In this document: positions 7,005-14,680 of the stretch, one piece after another
Layout: each line of letters opens with the position of its first letter
How positions within the stretch are numbered: the stretch's first letter is position 1
From: Luteimonas mephitis DSM 12574
GTDB taxonomy: Bacteria; Pseudomonadota; Gammaproteobacteria; Xanthomonadales; Xanthomonadaceae
DNA: 64,000 nt
Assembly (NCBI RefSeq): GCF_000422305.1
Contig: NZ_AULN01000019.1
Location: 1 to 64,000 of the forward strand
Reading direction: 5' to 3'
Program-made: the position numbers and the translations under genes
The notes under the pieces: model-generated
What the model saw: only the letters and a program-made list of their open reading frames with translations
What the model was told of the DNA's origin: nothing
The model's database searches: none

Positions 7005-8207
7005 TCATGCGGCGCTGACCGGTCGCGGCGCCGGCTTGCCAAGCGCGGGACTCCGCCCCCGGGGCAGGCGCAGGCGCAGGGTGAAGCCCTGCCCCGGCGC
7101 GGACTCGACTTCCAGCTCGCCACCGTAGCTCGCCAGCCGCTCGCGCATGCCGGCCAGGCCGTTGCCCGCGTCCGGATTCTCGGAACCGCGGCCATCGTCG
7201 CGCGCCTGCAGGCGGATCGCGTCGCCGTCCCAGCCGTAGCGCAGCCGCAGCACCTGCGCCTGGGCATGGCGCACGGCGTTGGTGATGATTTCCTGGGTGC
7301 AGCGCAGCAGCACGTGGGCGCGCTCGGGATCGTCGAGCAGGAAGGGCTTGGGCATCACCATGTCGATGTGCAACCCCGGCACGTTGTCGGCCAGCGGCAG
7401 CAGGGTCGCGGACATGTCGATGGCGTCGTTGCCGCGGATCTGGCTGACCGCCTCGCGCACGTCGGAAAGCAGCAGCCGCGCCAGGGTGTGGGCCTGGCCG
7501 ACGTGCTCGTGCGCCTTGCCCTCGGTGATGTGGCTGGCGACTTCCAGGTTCAGGCTCAGCGCCGTGAGGTGGTGGCCGAGCAGGTCGTGCAGCTCGCGCG
7601 AGATGCGGGTGCGCTCGTTGACCCGGGCGCTTTCTGCCAACAGCGCGCGGGTGGCGCGCAGTTCGGCGTTCAGCCGGCGTTGTTCGTCGCGCGCCTGCGC
7701 CTGCTGCCGCGCGACCATGCTGGTGACGAACACGAATCCGGCGAATCCCACGTACAGGACCGCCTGCATCAGCGCCTCGAACCACGAGAACCCCAGCGCG
7801 CCCATGTACACCGGCACCACCACCAGCTCGCTCAGCGCGAGCACGGCAATTCCCACCGACAGCGGCAGCAGCCACGGCAGCACGCACGCCACCACCATCA
7901 GCAGGATGCTGCCCAGGCCGCTGCCGCTGTAGTAGCTGATGGCGATGGCGCTGCCGGTCAGCAGCACCAGCAGCAGGTAGTCGAACGCGCTGCCGCGGCG
8001 CACGCTCAGCGCGCGGGTCAGCCAGGCGTAGCTGAAGCCGAACGTGGCCCAGGCCAGCCAGGCCTGCCAGCCGAGCGTGGCGGCCACCGCGGCGTCCTCG
8101 GCCGGCTCGGCGAGCTGCGAGAGCAGCAGCAGCGGCAGCCCGACCACCGCCCATGTGAACAGGCCGGCGTAGCGCAGCAGGCGGGTTGGGTCGAGGTGCG
8201 CGAACAT
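7005..8207 (-). CDS. DesK/LiaS-like sensor histidine kinase (HisKA_3)
   Basis: 400 residues. Five or six membrane helices span about 12-165. A coiled coil (165-200) leads to the HisKA_3 dimerisation box ERTRISRELHDLLGHHLTAL with phospho-acceptor H207. The ATPase domain has ITNAVRHA (N box, about 305-312), DDGRG (G1) and GNGLAGMRERL (G2). The start at 8207 (MFAHLDP) precedes the first membrane helix; the frame is open further upstream but overlaps the region before the GNAT gene. It phosphorylates the neighbouring NarL-type regulator. The signal is probably sensed in the membrane, as in lipid-fluidity or envelope-stress kinases, but this is inference. Confidence 0.88.
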   Translation of the reverse strand: MFAHLDPTRLLRYAGLFTWAVVGLPLLLLSQLAEPAEDAAVAATLGWQAWLAWATFGFSYAWLTRALSVRRGSAFDYLLLVLLTGSAIAISYYSGSGLGSILLMVVACVLPWLLPLSVGIAVLALSELVVVPVYMGALGFSWFEALMQAVLYVGFAGFVFVTSMVARQQAQARDEQRRLNAELRATRALLAESARVNERTRISRELHDLLGHHLTALSLNLEVASHITEGKAHEHVGQAHTLARLLLSDVREAVSQIRGNDAIDMSATLLPLADNVPGLHIDMVMPKPFLLDDPERAHVLLRCTQEIITNAVRHAQAQVLRLRYGWDGDAIRLQARDDGRGSENPDAGNGLAGMRERLASYGGELEVESAPGQGFTLRLRLPRGRSPALGKPAPRPVSAA

Positions 8208-8373
8208 ACCCCATGGTAGGCGGAAAGCGGCCGGAAACGACCGTCCAGAAGTCATGCCGGCGGCGCCGCGGAAGTCGCCCCCGACAGCCGGCCGTGCGAT
8301 AATCCGGCCGCGGCCAAGCGCCCGTTTCGTTATCTCCGGCCGATGCCGCACTTTTGAAGCAAGGGAGTCAGGA

Positions 8374-8985
8374 ATGTCGATCGTCGTCCGCGACGTGCGC
8401 GAGCACGAGCTGGATTCCATCCTTGCCCTGAACAACGCCGCCGGCCCCGCCATCCTGCCCCTCGATGCCGCGAGGCTGCGCTGGTTCTACGATACCGCCG
8501 AGTACTTCCGCGTCGCCGTCCGCGACGACACGCTGTCGGGCTTCCTGGTGGGTTTCGGCTCCGACAGCGGACATGACAGCAGCAACTTCCGCTGGTTCCA
8601 GGAGCGCCACGGGCGATTCTTCTACATCGACCGCATCGTGGTGGCCAGCCGCCGCCGCGGCGGCGGCCTGGGGCGCGCGTTCTACGCCGACGTGCAGAGC
8701 TATGCCGAGCTGCGCTACCCGCAGCTGGCCTGCGAGGTGTTCATCGAGCACGACAGCGACCCGGCGCGCGTGTTCCACGGCAGTTTCGGCTTCCATGAGG
8801 TGGGCCAGCACGTCATGCCCGGCCGCGACGGCGAACCGTCCGGCATCCGCGCCTCGATGCTGATCAAGGAGCTGTGCAGCTACCCCTGGGTGCGCGAGCA
8901 CTACGGCGACCGGCTGCCCAACGTGCCGTGGCTGACCCAGCCGCGCGCACCCGCCCCCGCGCCGCACCGCGCGACGGGGACCTGA
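8374..8985 (+). CDS. GNAT-family N-acetyltransferase
   Basis: 203 residues. The central acetyl-CoA binding motif is IDRIVVASRRRGGGLGRAFY (Q/RxxGxG/A type, about 87-106), with the following strand ACEVFIEHDSDPA. The ATG at 8374 has an upstream AAGGGAG ribosome site. The stop codon is two bases before the GTG of minC, so the genes are probably translated together. Substrate unknown. Confidence 0.85.
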   Translation: MSIVVRDVREHELDSILALNNAAGPAILPLDAARLRWFYDTAEYFRVAVRDDTLSGFLVGFGSDSGHDSSNFRWFQERHGRFFYIDRIVVASRRRGGGLGRAFYADVQSYAELRYPQLACEVFIEHDSDPARVFHGSFGFHEVGQHVMPGRDGEPSGIRASMLIKELCSYPWVREHYGDRLPNVPWLTQPRAPAPAPHRATGT

Positions 8986-8987
8986 GC

Positions 8988-9800
8988 GTGGCAGCGCCCT
9001 CGGCCTCCCCCGCCCACGATTACGAACCGGCCGGCGAACTCAAGATCGGCCAGGTCGGCATCGCCAACCTGCGCGTGCGCACGCTCGACGTGGCCCGCCT
9101 GTCGTCGGAGATGGCCGACCGGGTCAGGCGCGCGCCAAAGCTGTTCGCCCGCGCCGCGGTCATCGTCGATTTCGGCGGCTTGGCCGCCACCCCGGACGCC
9201 ACGACCGCCCGCGCCCTGCTCGACGGGCTGCGCGCGGCCGGCGCGCTGCCGGTGGCGCTGGCGTACGGCAGCAGCGACAACGAAAAGCTGGCGGTCGAAC
9301 TCGGCCTGCCGCTGCTGGCCAAGTTCCGCGCCCAGTACGAATCGACTGCGGGAGCGGCTGCAGGAGCGGTGGAAGCCGCGACTCCGACAGCCTCATCGCA
9401 ACCAGTCGCGGCTTCCGCCGCTCCCGCGAAGACGCAGGCCAAGGCCCCTGCCCCGGCCGTCGCCGCCGGCCAGCCCGGCCTGATCCAGGCCACGCCGGTC
9501 CGCTCGGGCCAGCAGGTCTACGCCGACAACCGCGACCTGACCGTGCTGACCACGGTGGGTGCCGGCGCCGAAGTCATCGCCGACGGCTCGGTGCACATCT
9601 ACGGCGCGCTGCGCGGCCGTGCGCTGGCCGGCGCGCAGGGCGACGAAAAGGCACGTATCTTCTGTCGTGCGTTCCACGCCGAACTGGTCGCCATCGCCGG
9701 CAACTACAAGGTGCTGGAAGACATCCCGAAGGAACTGCATGGCAAAGCCGTGCAGGTGTGGCTGGAAAAAGAAGAACTCAAGATCGCCGCGCTGGACTGA
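8988..9800 (+). CDS. minC: Septum site-determining protein MinC
   Basis: Inhibitor of FtsZ ring assembly; with MinD it blocks division near the poles. 270 residues: N-terminal FtsZ-inhibiting domain (about 15-118), an alanine-rich linker (about 119-155) and the C-terminal beta-helix dimerisation/MinD-binding domain (about 156-270; DLTVLTTVGAGAEVIADGSVHIYGAL). It is about 40 residues longer than the 231-residue E. coli protein, the excess being the linker, and part of that linker is encoded by a palindromic repeat (9348-9427). The GTG start at 8988 is the first start after the GNAT stop. First gene of minCDE. Confidence 0.93.
   Translation: MAAPSASPAHDYEPAGELKIGQVGIANLRVRTLDVARLSSEMADRVRRAPKLFARAAVIVDFGGLAATPDATTARALLDGLRAAGALPVALAYGSSDNEKLAVELGLPLLAKFRAQYESTAGAAAGAVEAATPTASSQPVAASAAPAKTQAKAPAPAVAAGQPGLIQATPVRSGQQVYADNRDLTVLTTVGAGAEVIADGSVHIYGALRGRALAGAQGDEKARIFCRAFHAELVAIAGNYKVLEDIPKELHGKAVQVWLEKEELKIAALD
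9348..9427. repeat. Palindromic repeat inside the minC linker
   Basis: The arms are GCGGGAGCGG ... GGAAGCCGCGACT and, inverted, AGTCGCGGCTTCC with GCCGCTCCCGC. The same arm sequence (CGCGGCTTCCGCCGCTCC) occurs at 34187-34203 and belongs to the dispersed palindromes of this genome. It encodes residues 121-146 of MinC in frame. Confidence 0.85.
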
Positions 9801-9824
9801 CGCGGCCAACCACGGAGAAGCATT

Positions 9825-10634
9825 TTGGCTGAAATCATCGTAGTCACCTCGGGCAAGGGCGGCGTGGGCAAGACCACCAGCAGCGCCAGCCTCGCATGCG
9901 GCCTCGCGCGCCGCGGCAAGAAGGTCGTGGTGATCGACTTCGACGTCGGCCTGCGCAACCTCGACCTGATCATGGGCTGCGAGCGCCGCGTGGTGTACGA
10001 CTTCGTCAACGTCACCCAGGGCGAGGCATCGCTGCGGCAGGCGCTGATCAAGGACAAGCGCTTCGACAACCTGTTCGTGCTCGCCGCCTCTCAGACCCGC
10101 GACAAGGACGCGCTGACCAAGGAAGGCGTGGAGAAGGTGCTCAAGGACCTCGCCGACGACGGCTTCGACTACATCATCTGCGACTCCCCGGCCGGCATCG
10201 AGAAGGGCGCGTTCCTGGCGATGTACTTCGCCGACAAGGCCGTGGTGGTGGTGAACCCGGAAGTGTCCAGCGTGCGCGACTCCGACCGCATCCTGGGCCT
10301 GCTGGATTCCAAGACCCGCCACGCCGAGGACGGCGAGTCGATCAAGGCCTACCTGCTGCTGACGCGCTACAACCCGCAGCGCGTGGATGGCGGCGAAATG
10401 CTGTCGGTCAAGGACGTCGAGGAAGTGCTCGGCCTGCAGACGATCGGCGTGATCCCCGAGTCCGGCGACGTGCTCAACGCCTCCAACAAGGGCGAGCCGG
10501 TGATCCTGGACATGGAGTCGATGGCCGGCCAGGCCTACGACGACGCGGTTGCGCGGTTGATGGGCGAGGAGCGGCCCATGCGCTTTACCCAGCTGGAGAA
10601 GAAGGGTTTCTTCAGCAAGATCTTCGGGGGTTGA
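9825..10634 (+). CDS. minD: Septum site-determining ATPase MinD
   Basis: 269 residues. Deviant Walker A KGGVGKTT with signature lysine (residues 10-17), the conserved DFDVGLRNLD, and a C-terminal amphipathic helix (about 255-269, EKKGFFSKIFGG) for membrane binding. It activates MinC at the membrane and is released by MinE. The start codon is TTG (TTGGCTGAAATC at 9825), with GGAG about nine bases upstream; no ATG is available. 24 bp after minC. Confidence 0.96.
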   Translation: MAEIIVVTSGKGGVGKTTSSASLACGLARRGKKVVVIDFDVGLRNLDLIMGCERRVVYDFVNVTQGEASLRQALIKDKRFDNLFVLAASQTRDKDALTKEGVEKVLKDLADDGFDYIICDSPAGIEKGAFLAMYFADKAVVVVNPEVSSVRDSDRILGLLDSKTRHAEDGESIKAYLLLTRYNPQRVDGGEMLSVKDVEEVLGLQTIGVIPESGDVLNASNKGEPVILDMESMAGQAYDDAVARLMGEERPMRFTQLEKKGFFSKIFGG

Positions 10635-10637
10635 GGC

Positions 10638-10901
10638 ATGGGCATGTTTGATTTCCTGAAGGTGAAGAAGAACACCGCCTCCATCGCCAAGGATCGCCTG
10701 CGCATCATCATCGCCCAGGAGCGCACCAACCGCAGTGGCCCCGACTACCTGCCGCTGCTGCAGCGCGAGCTGCTGGAAGTGATCCGCAAGTACGTGAGCG
10801 TCGACGTCGACGCGGTGAAGGTCGACGTGGTCAAGGACGGCGAACACGACGTACTCGACATCTCCGTGGCACTGCCCGACGGACGCGCGGCGACGGCCTG
10901 A
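10638..10901 (+). CDS. minE: Cell division topological specificity factor MinE
   Basis: 87 residues. The N-terminal membrane-targeting and anti-MinCD helix (MGMFDFLK ... [17 protein letters not shown]) is followed by the dimerisation domain ([18 protein letters not shown]). It drives MinD oscillation by stimulating its ATPase. Begins three bases after the minD stop. Confidence 0.96.
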   Translation: MGMFDFLKVKKNTASIAKDRLRIIIAQERTNRSGPDYLPLLQRELLEVIRKYVSVDVDAVKVDVVKDGEHDVLDISVALPDGRAATA

Positions 10902-10936
10902 TGCCCGGCGCCAATCCGGCAAACGCCTGACACAAG

Positions 10937-10957
10937 CCCTCCCCTCCAAGGGGAGGG
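10937..10957 (+). terminator. Hairpin after minE
   Basis: Nine-base-pair stem CCCTCCCCT / AGGGGAGGG with a three-base loop, 36 bp after minE. No clear T tract follows. The same G/C-run hairpin recurs near 34085-34130, so it may be a dispersed repeat serving as an end of transcription. Confidence 0.5.
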
Positions 10958-11000
10958 TTGGGTGGGGATGGGTTTCCCGCCAGCTGGAGTGGACTCGAGC

Positions 11001-11621
11001 ATGCGCCGCACCGAACCTGATCCCCAGTCCGGCCCGGCGCAGCGCGCCGAGCTTGATGAGGCAGCAAGGCCCGGCGAAGAAGTGCTTCAGCTGCGCGACA
11101 TCGCGTTTGCCGACGCGCACGCCCTGCTCGCCCGCTACGACCTGCAACTCGAACGCGTCGCCGACGGCGATGCAATCCCCGGCAGCTACTGGGGCGACTC
11201 CGAAGCCGGGGTGATCGCAAGCGTCGTGCATGCGCGCGGTGACACGCCGGTGCATTCGCTGCTGCACGAAGCCTGCCACCTGATCGTGTTGCCGCCGGAG
11301 CGCCGCGCGGCCGTGCACACCGACGCCACCGATTCGGTCCAGGAAGAAGACGCCGTGTGCCTGCTGCAGGCGCTGCTCGGCGATGCCCTGCCGGGGGTCG
11401 GTCGCGCCCGCGTGCTGGCCGACATGGACGCCTGGGGCTACACGTTCCGGCTCGGCTCGGCGGCGGCGTACTTCGAACATGACGCCGAGGCCGCCTGGGC
11501 GTGGCTCATCGCGCGCGGCCTGGTCGACGCCGACCGCCAGCTGCGGATCCCCGCCAGGACAGGCCGGAACCACCAAGGCGACGCTGGACAAGGGGCGTCA
11601 ACGCCGCCTTCGCGGGAATGA
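11001..11621 (+). CDS. Predicted zinc metallopeptidase-like protein
   Basis: 206 residues with a possible zinc site HEACH (H89, E90, H93) in HSLLHEACHLIVLPPE and a downstream acidic helix SVQEEDAVCLLQALLG that could supply the third ligand. No signal peptide. The family resembles xanthomonad hypothetical proteins of about 180 residues. The last 25 or so codons (GRNHQGDAGQ onward) look like a dispersed repeat ending in CGCGGGAATGAC that has extended the frame. The ATG at 11001 is preferred over 10962. Enzymatic activity is inference from the HExxH alone. Confidence 0.65.
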   Translation: MRRTEPDPQSGPAQRAELDEAARPGEEVLQLRDIAFADAHALLARYDLQLERVADGDAIPGSYWGDSEAGVIASVVHARGDTPVHSLLHEACHLIVLPPERRAAVHTDATDSVQEEDAVCLLQALLGDALPGVGRARVLADMDAWGYTFRLGSAAAYFEHDAEAAWAWLIARGLVDADRQLRIPARTGRNHQGDAGQGASTPPSRE

Positions 11622-11681
11622 CGAACAAGGGCTGCCTGGCCAGCGTTGCCGTGCCCCACGAACCCGGGCCTGCGCCAGCGC

Positions 11682-12965
11682 TCAGGTGGCCGCCAGTGCG
11701 GACCCGAAATCCAGCGTGACGCGGGTGCCGCGCGGACTGCGCGGCTCGATTCCCAGCGTCCAGCCCAGGTGCTCGCACAGGCGCGCGATCAGGTCCAGGC
11801 CGATGCCGCCGCCGTCGCGCCCGCCGCCACCGCGCGCAACCTTCGCGTAGATGGCGCTGATCTCCTCGGGCGACATGCCGTGGCCGGGATCCTCGATCAC
11901 CACCACGCCCGCCGGCTGCAGCGCGATCGAGATCGTGCCGCGGTCGCTGTTCTCGATCGCGTTGCGCAGCAGGTTGCCGATCGCCGCCTGCACGATCGCC
12001 AGCGGCGCGAAGAGTTCGCAGGCCGGCAACGGCTGCATGCGGAACTCGAGATCCTTGTCGGCGGACAGGTGGCGATGGTCGTCGACGATTTCCGGCAGCA
12101 GGTGGTCGAGGCGGAAATGATCGCTGACCTGCGCCAGGCGCTGCGGATCCTTGGCCAGCACCAGCAGCAGCGAGACCAGCTGCTCCACCCCGCGCGCGGT
12201 GCGCAGGATGCGCGAGAGCTGGTTGCGCACCGCGTCGGGCGTGCCCGGCTGGCCGAGCGCCAGTTCGCTGGCGCCCGCGATCACCGCGATCGGCGTGCGC
12301 AGTTCGTGGCTGCTGCTGTCGATGAAGGCGCGCTCGCGCTCGACGAAGCGCTCGTTGCGCGCGAGGTAGTCGTTGACCGCGTCGGAGATCACCACCAGTT
12401 CCGAACTCGCATTGCGGCCGACCGACACCCGCTGGCCGCCGCGGTCGGGACGCAGTGCGGCGATGTCGCCGGCGAGGTCGGCGAGCGGCTTCACCAGGCG
12501 CCGCAGGCCCCACGCGATCAGCAGGCCCGACAATGCCAGCCCGCCGAGCGCGGAGCCCACCATCAGCGTGGTGAGGTGGCGTTCCTCGTCCTCGAACTCG
12601 GTGATGTCCAGGGTCAGGATGAGGCGGCGCCCCTCGATGTCCCTGACCAGCACGACGCGCCTGCCGCCGTTGACGCGCACTTCATCGTGCAGGCCGGGAC
12701 GCAGCCCGACCAGCGCGCGTGGCGGCGGCGCGGTGCCCGGTTCGTCGTACAGCGCGACGTCTTCGGTGTCGCGCCAGTGGTAGCCGGGATCCTCCGCGCG
12801 ACGCCGCAGGTAATGGTCCAGCTCGGACTGGAGCAGTGAACTCCAGACCAGCCTCTCGGCGCGCTCGTTGACCACGTTGCCGTGGTACACCACCGCCAGC
12901 GACAGCAGCAGCATGTAGACGACCACCAGCAGCGTGATCCGCAGGCGCAGGCCGGTCCTACGCAT
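11682..12965 (-). CDS. Sensor histidine kinase, PmrB/QseC-like
   Basis: 427 residues. Membrane helix 1 (about 9-27), a periplasmic domain (about 28-130) with acidic and aromatic stretches, and membrane helix 2 (about 133-153). A HAMP-like segment (PLADLAGDI) and the HisKA box FIDSSSHELRTPIAVIAG with H220 follow. The ATPase domain has LLRNAIENS (N box), DPGHGM (G1) and GGIGLDLI (G2). Overlaps its response regulator gene by eight bases. The acidic sensor domain and the divergent PAP2-eptA genes suggest control of lipid A charge, as in PmrAB; this is inference from context. Confidence 0.88.
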   Translation of the reverse strand: MRRTGLRLRITLLVVVYMLLLSLAVVYHGNVVNERAERLVWSSLLQSELDHYLRRRAEDPGYHWRDTEDVALYDEPGTAPPPRALVGLRPGLHDEVRVNGGRRVVLVRDIEGRRLILTLDITEFEDEERHLTTLMVGSALGGLALSGLLIAWGLRRLVKPLADLAGDIAALRPDRGGQRVSVGRNASSELVVISDAVNDYLARNERFVERERAFIDSSSHELRTPIAVIAGASELALGQPGTPDAVRNQLSRILRTARGVEQLVSLLLVLAKDPQRLAQVSDHFRLDHLLPEIVDDHRHLSADKDLEFRMQPLPACELFAPLAIVQAAIGNLLRNAIENSDRGTISIALQPAGVVVIEDPGHGMSPEEISAIYAKVARGGGGRDGGGIGLDLIARLCEHLGWTLGIEPRSPRGTRVTLDFGSALAAT

Positions 12966-13665
12966 CGCCGGCCCCGCCCGGTTCGCCTTCGACCGTGGCC
13001 GCGATGCGGTAGCCGACGCGCGGCAGGGTCTGGATCAGCTTGGCCTCGAACGGGGCGTCGACGCTGCGCCGCAGCTCGTAGACGTGGGAGCGCAACATGT
13101 CGCGGTCCGGCGGGTCGTCGCCCCACAGCGCGTACTCGAGCCGCTCGCGGGTGACGGCCGCGGGGCTGGCCTGCATCAGCACTTCCAGCAGCTTGCGGCA
13201 GGCCGGGAACAGGTGCAGGGGCCGGCCCGCCCGGCTCGCCTCCAGCGTCGCGAGGTCCAGCCGCAGGTCGCCCACTTCCAGCACGCGCTTGCGGCTGCGG
13301 CCACCGGCGCGCGCAGCCAGCGCCTCCAGGCGCACCTCCAGTTCCGGCAGCGCGAACGGCTTGGTCAGGTAGTCGTCGGCACCCGCGCGGAAGCCGGCGA
13401 TCTTGTCCGGCAGGTCGTCGCGGGCGGTGAGCATGATGACCGGCGTGTCCCTGCCATGCTCCTCGCGCAGGCGGCGCATCACCTCCGGCCCGTCCAGGCC
13501 CGGCAGCATCCAGTCCAGCACCACGGCGTCATAGGCCTGCGTGCTGGCCAGGTGCAGGCCGGTAACGCCGTCGGGCGCGGCGTCGAGCACGTGCCCGCGT
13601 GCTTCGAAGTATTCGAACAGGTTGGCAACCAGGTTGCGGTTGTCCTCGATGACCAGCAGCCGCAT
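12958..13665 (-). CDS. OmpR/PhoB-family response regulator, PmrA-like
   Basis: 235 residues. Receiver domain with E7/D8 and phospho-acceptor D51 (VVLDWMLPG), switch lysine K101 region (DYLTKPF), and a winged-helix DNA-binding domain (about 125-225; LRSHVYELRRSVD, then the TLPRVGYRI hairpin). The start at 13665 (MRLLVIED) is chosen over the frame's longer start at 13713. Transcribed first in an operon with the kinase, and divergent from the PAP2-eptA operon that it probably regulates. Confidence 0.9.
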   Translation of the reverse strand: MRLLVIEDNRNLVANLFEYFEARGHVLDAAPDGVTGLHLASTQAYDAVVLDWMLPGLDGPEVMRRLREEHGRDTPVIMLTARDDLPDKIAGFRAGADDYLTKPFALPELEVRLEALAARAGGRSRKRVLEVGDLRLDLATLEASRAGRPLHLFPACRKLLEVLMQASPAAVTRERLEYALWGDDPPDRDMLRSHVYELRRSVDAPFEAKLIQTLPRVGYRIAATVEGEPGGAGDA

Positions 13666-13960
13666 GGCGGCATTCCTCCGTGGCGGTGCCAATGCACGGC
13701 ACCTGGGCAGCATCGCACCCCCGATGTCGAAAAAGCATGGGGATGCGGACTTAACGCCGCGTCAACCCGGCTCCTACCGCGTTCCGACAACACCATCGCC
13801 AGGATTGCAGCCATCCTCCCAGGCAGGACGGGCCAGCTCCTTGGACAACCAGCTTCCGCCGGACTCCAGCGCATCGCATGCGCCGGAGTCCGGTACCGGG
13901 CTCCCCGGCAACGCCGCGCCCTCCCGGCGTGGCCATGCCATCTGGCCGGCATGGGCCGGC
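13666..13960. promoter_or_regulatory. Divergent intergenic region between regulator and PAP2-eptA operon
   Basis: Up to 295 bases between the two divergent starts. It must carry both promoters. ACTTAACGCCGCGTCAAC at about 13749-13766 resembles a direct-repeat operator of the CTTAA-N5-type used by PmrA-like regulators, but only one half matches well. Some of this region may be coding if PAP2 begins at the in-frame ATG at 13724. Confidence 0.35.
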
Positions 13961-14680
13961 ATGCCGTCCTGGCTGCAATGGCAACTGGTGCTGCCGCTGG
14001 CAGCCTTCGTGGCGGCCAACTTCGCGTTGCTGCAACTCGGCGGCGACCGCTGGATCGCCGGCCACCTGTACCTGCTGGAAGGCGGGCACTGGGCGCTGAA
14101 GGACAACCTGGTCACCAGCACGCTGGTCCACCAGGGCGGCAAGCGGCTCAGCGCGCTGGCCTGGCTGTGCGCCGTGGCTTGCACGGCGGTGGCGTGGCGC
14201 CGGCCGGCCTGGCGCGCATGGCGCAAACCGCTGCTGTACCTGGTGCTGGCGGTGCTGCTGTCCACCGGCATCGTGGCGTGGATGAAATCGTGGACCCACG
14301 TTGATTGTCCCTGGGACCTCATCGGCTTCGGAGGCACGCGCGGTTACCACGACCTGCTGGCCGCACTGCCGCTGCACGCCGCGCCGGGGCGCTGTTTCCC
14401 CGCCGGCCATGCAAGCGCGGGTTACGCCTGGCTCGCGCTGTTCTTCTTCCTTGGCGACGTGCATCGCCAATGGCGCTGGAAGGGATTGGCCGTGGGGCTT
14501 GGCGCCGGCGTGGTGTTCGGGATTTCACAGCAGCTGCGCGGCGCCCACTTTGCCTCGCACGACCTGTGGACGCTGATGATCTGCTGGCTGGTCGCACTGT
14601 TGCTGCACCGGGGGATGTTCGCGCGCAGGCCCGTCGCGCACGCGCGGCGCGCCATCATCGCCACGGACAGGATCGCCTGA
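13961..14680 (+). CDS. PAP2-family membrane phosphatase (lipid phosphatase)
   Basis: About 239 residues with six membrane helices. The acid phosphatase motifs are degenerate but visible: MKSWTHVDCPWDL, PAGHASAGY and LRGAHFASHDLW, carrying the catalytic histidines and aspartate. Members next to eptA act on lipid A or polyprenyl phosphates in the periplasm. Start uncertain: the ATG at 13961 immediately precedes the first helix, but the frame is open to an ATG at 13724, which would add a disordered 79-residue tail. The stop overlaps the eptA start (TGATG). Confidence 0.8.
   Translation: MPSWLQWQLVLPLAAFVAANFALLQLGGDRWIAGHLYLLEGGHWALKDNLVTSTLVHQGGKRLSALAWLCAVACTAVAWRRPAWRAWRKPLLYLVLAVLLSTGIVAWMKSWTHVDCPWDLIGFGGTRGYHDLLAALPLHAAPGRCFPAGHASAGYAWLALFFFLGDVHRQWRWKGLAVGLGAGVVFGISQQLRGAHFASHDLWTLMICWLVALLLHRGMFARRPVAHARRAIIATDRIA

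Noticed and set aside
9393..11591. 732-codon open frame on the - strand
   Set aside because: Antisense to minCDE and the HExxH gene, which are supported by conserved motifs.
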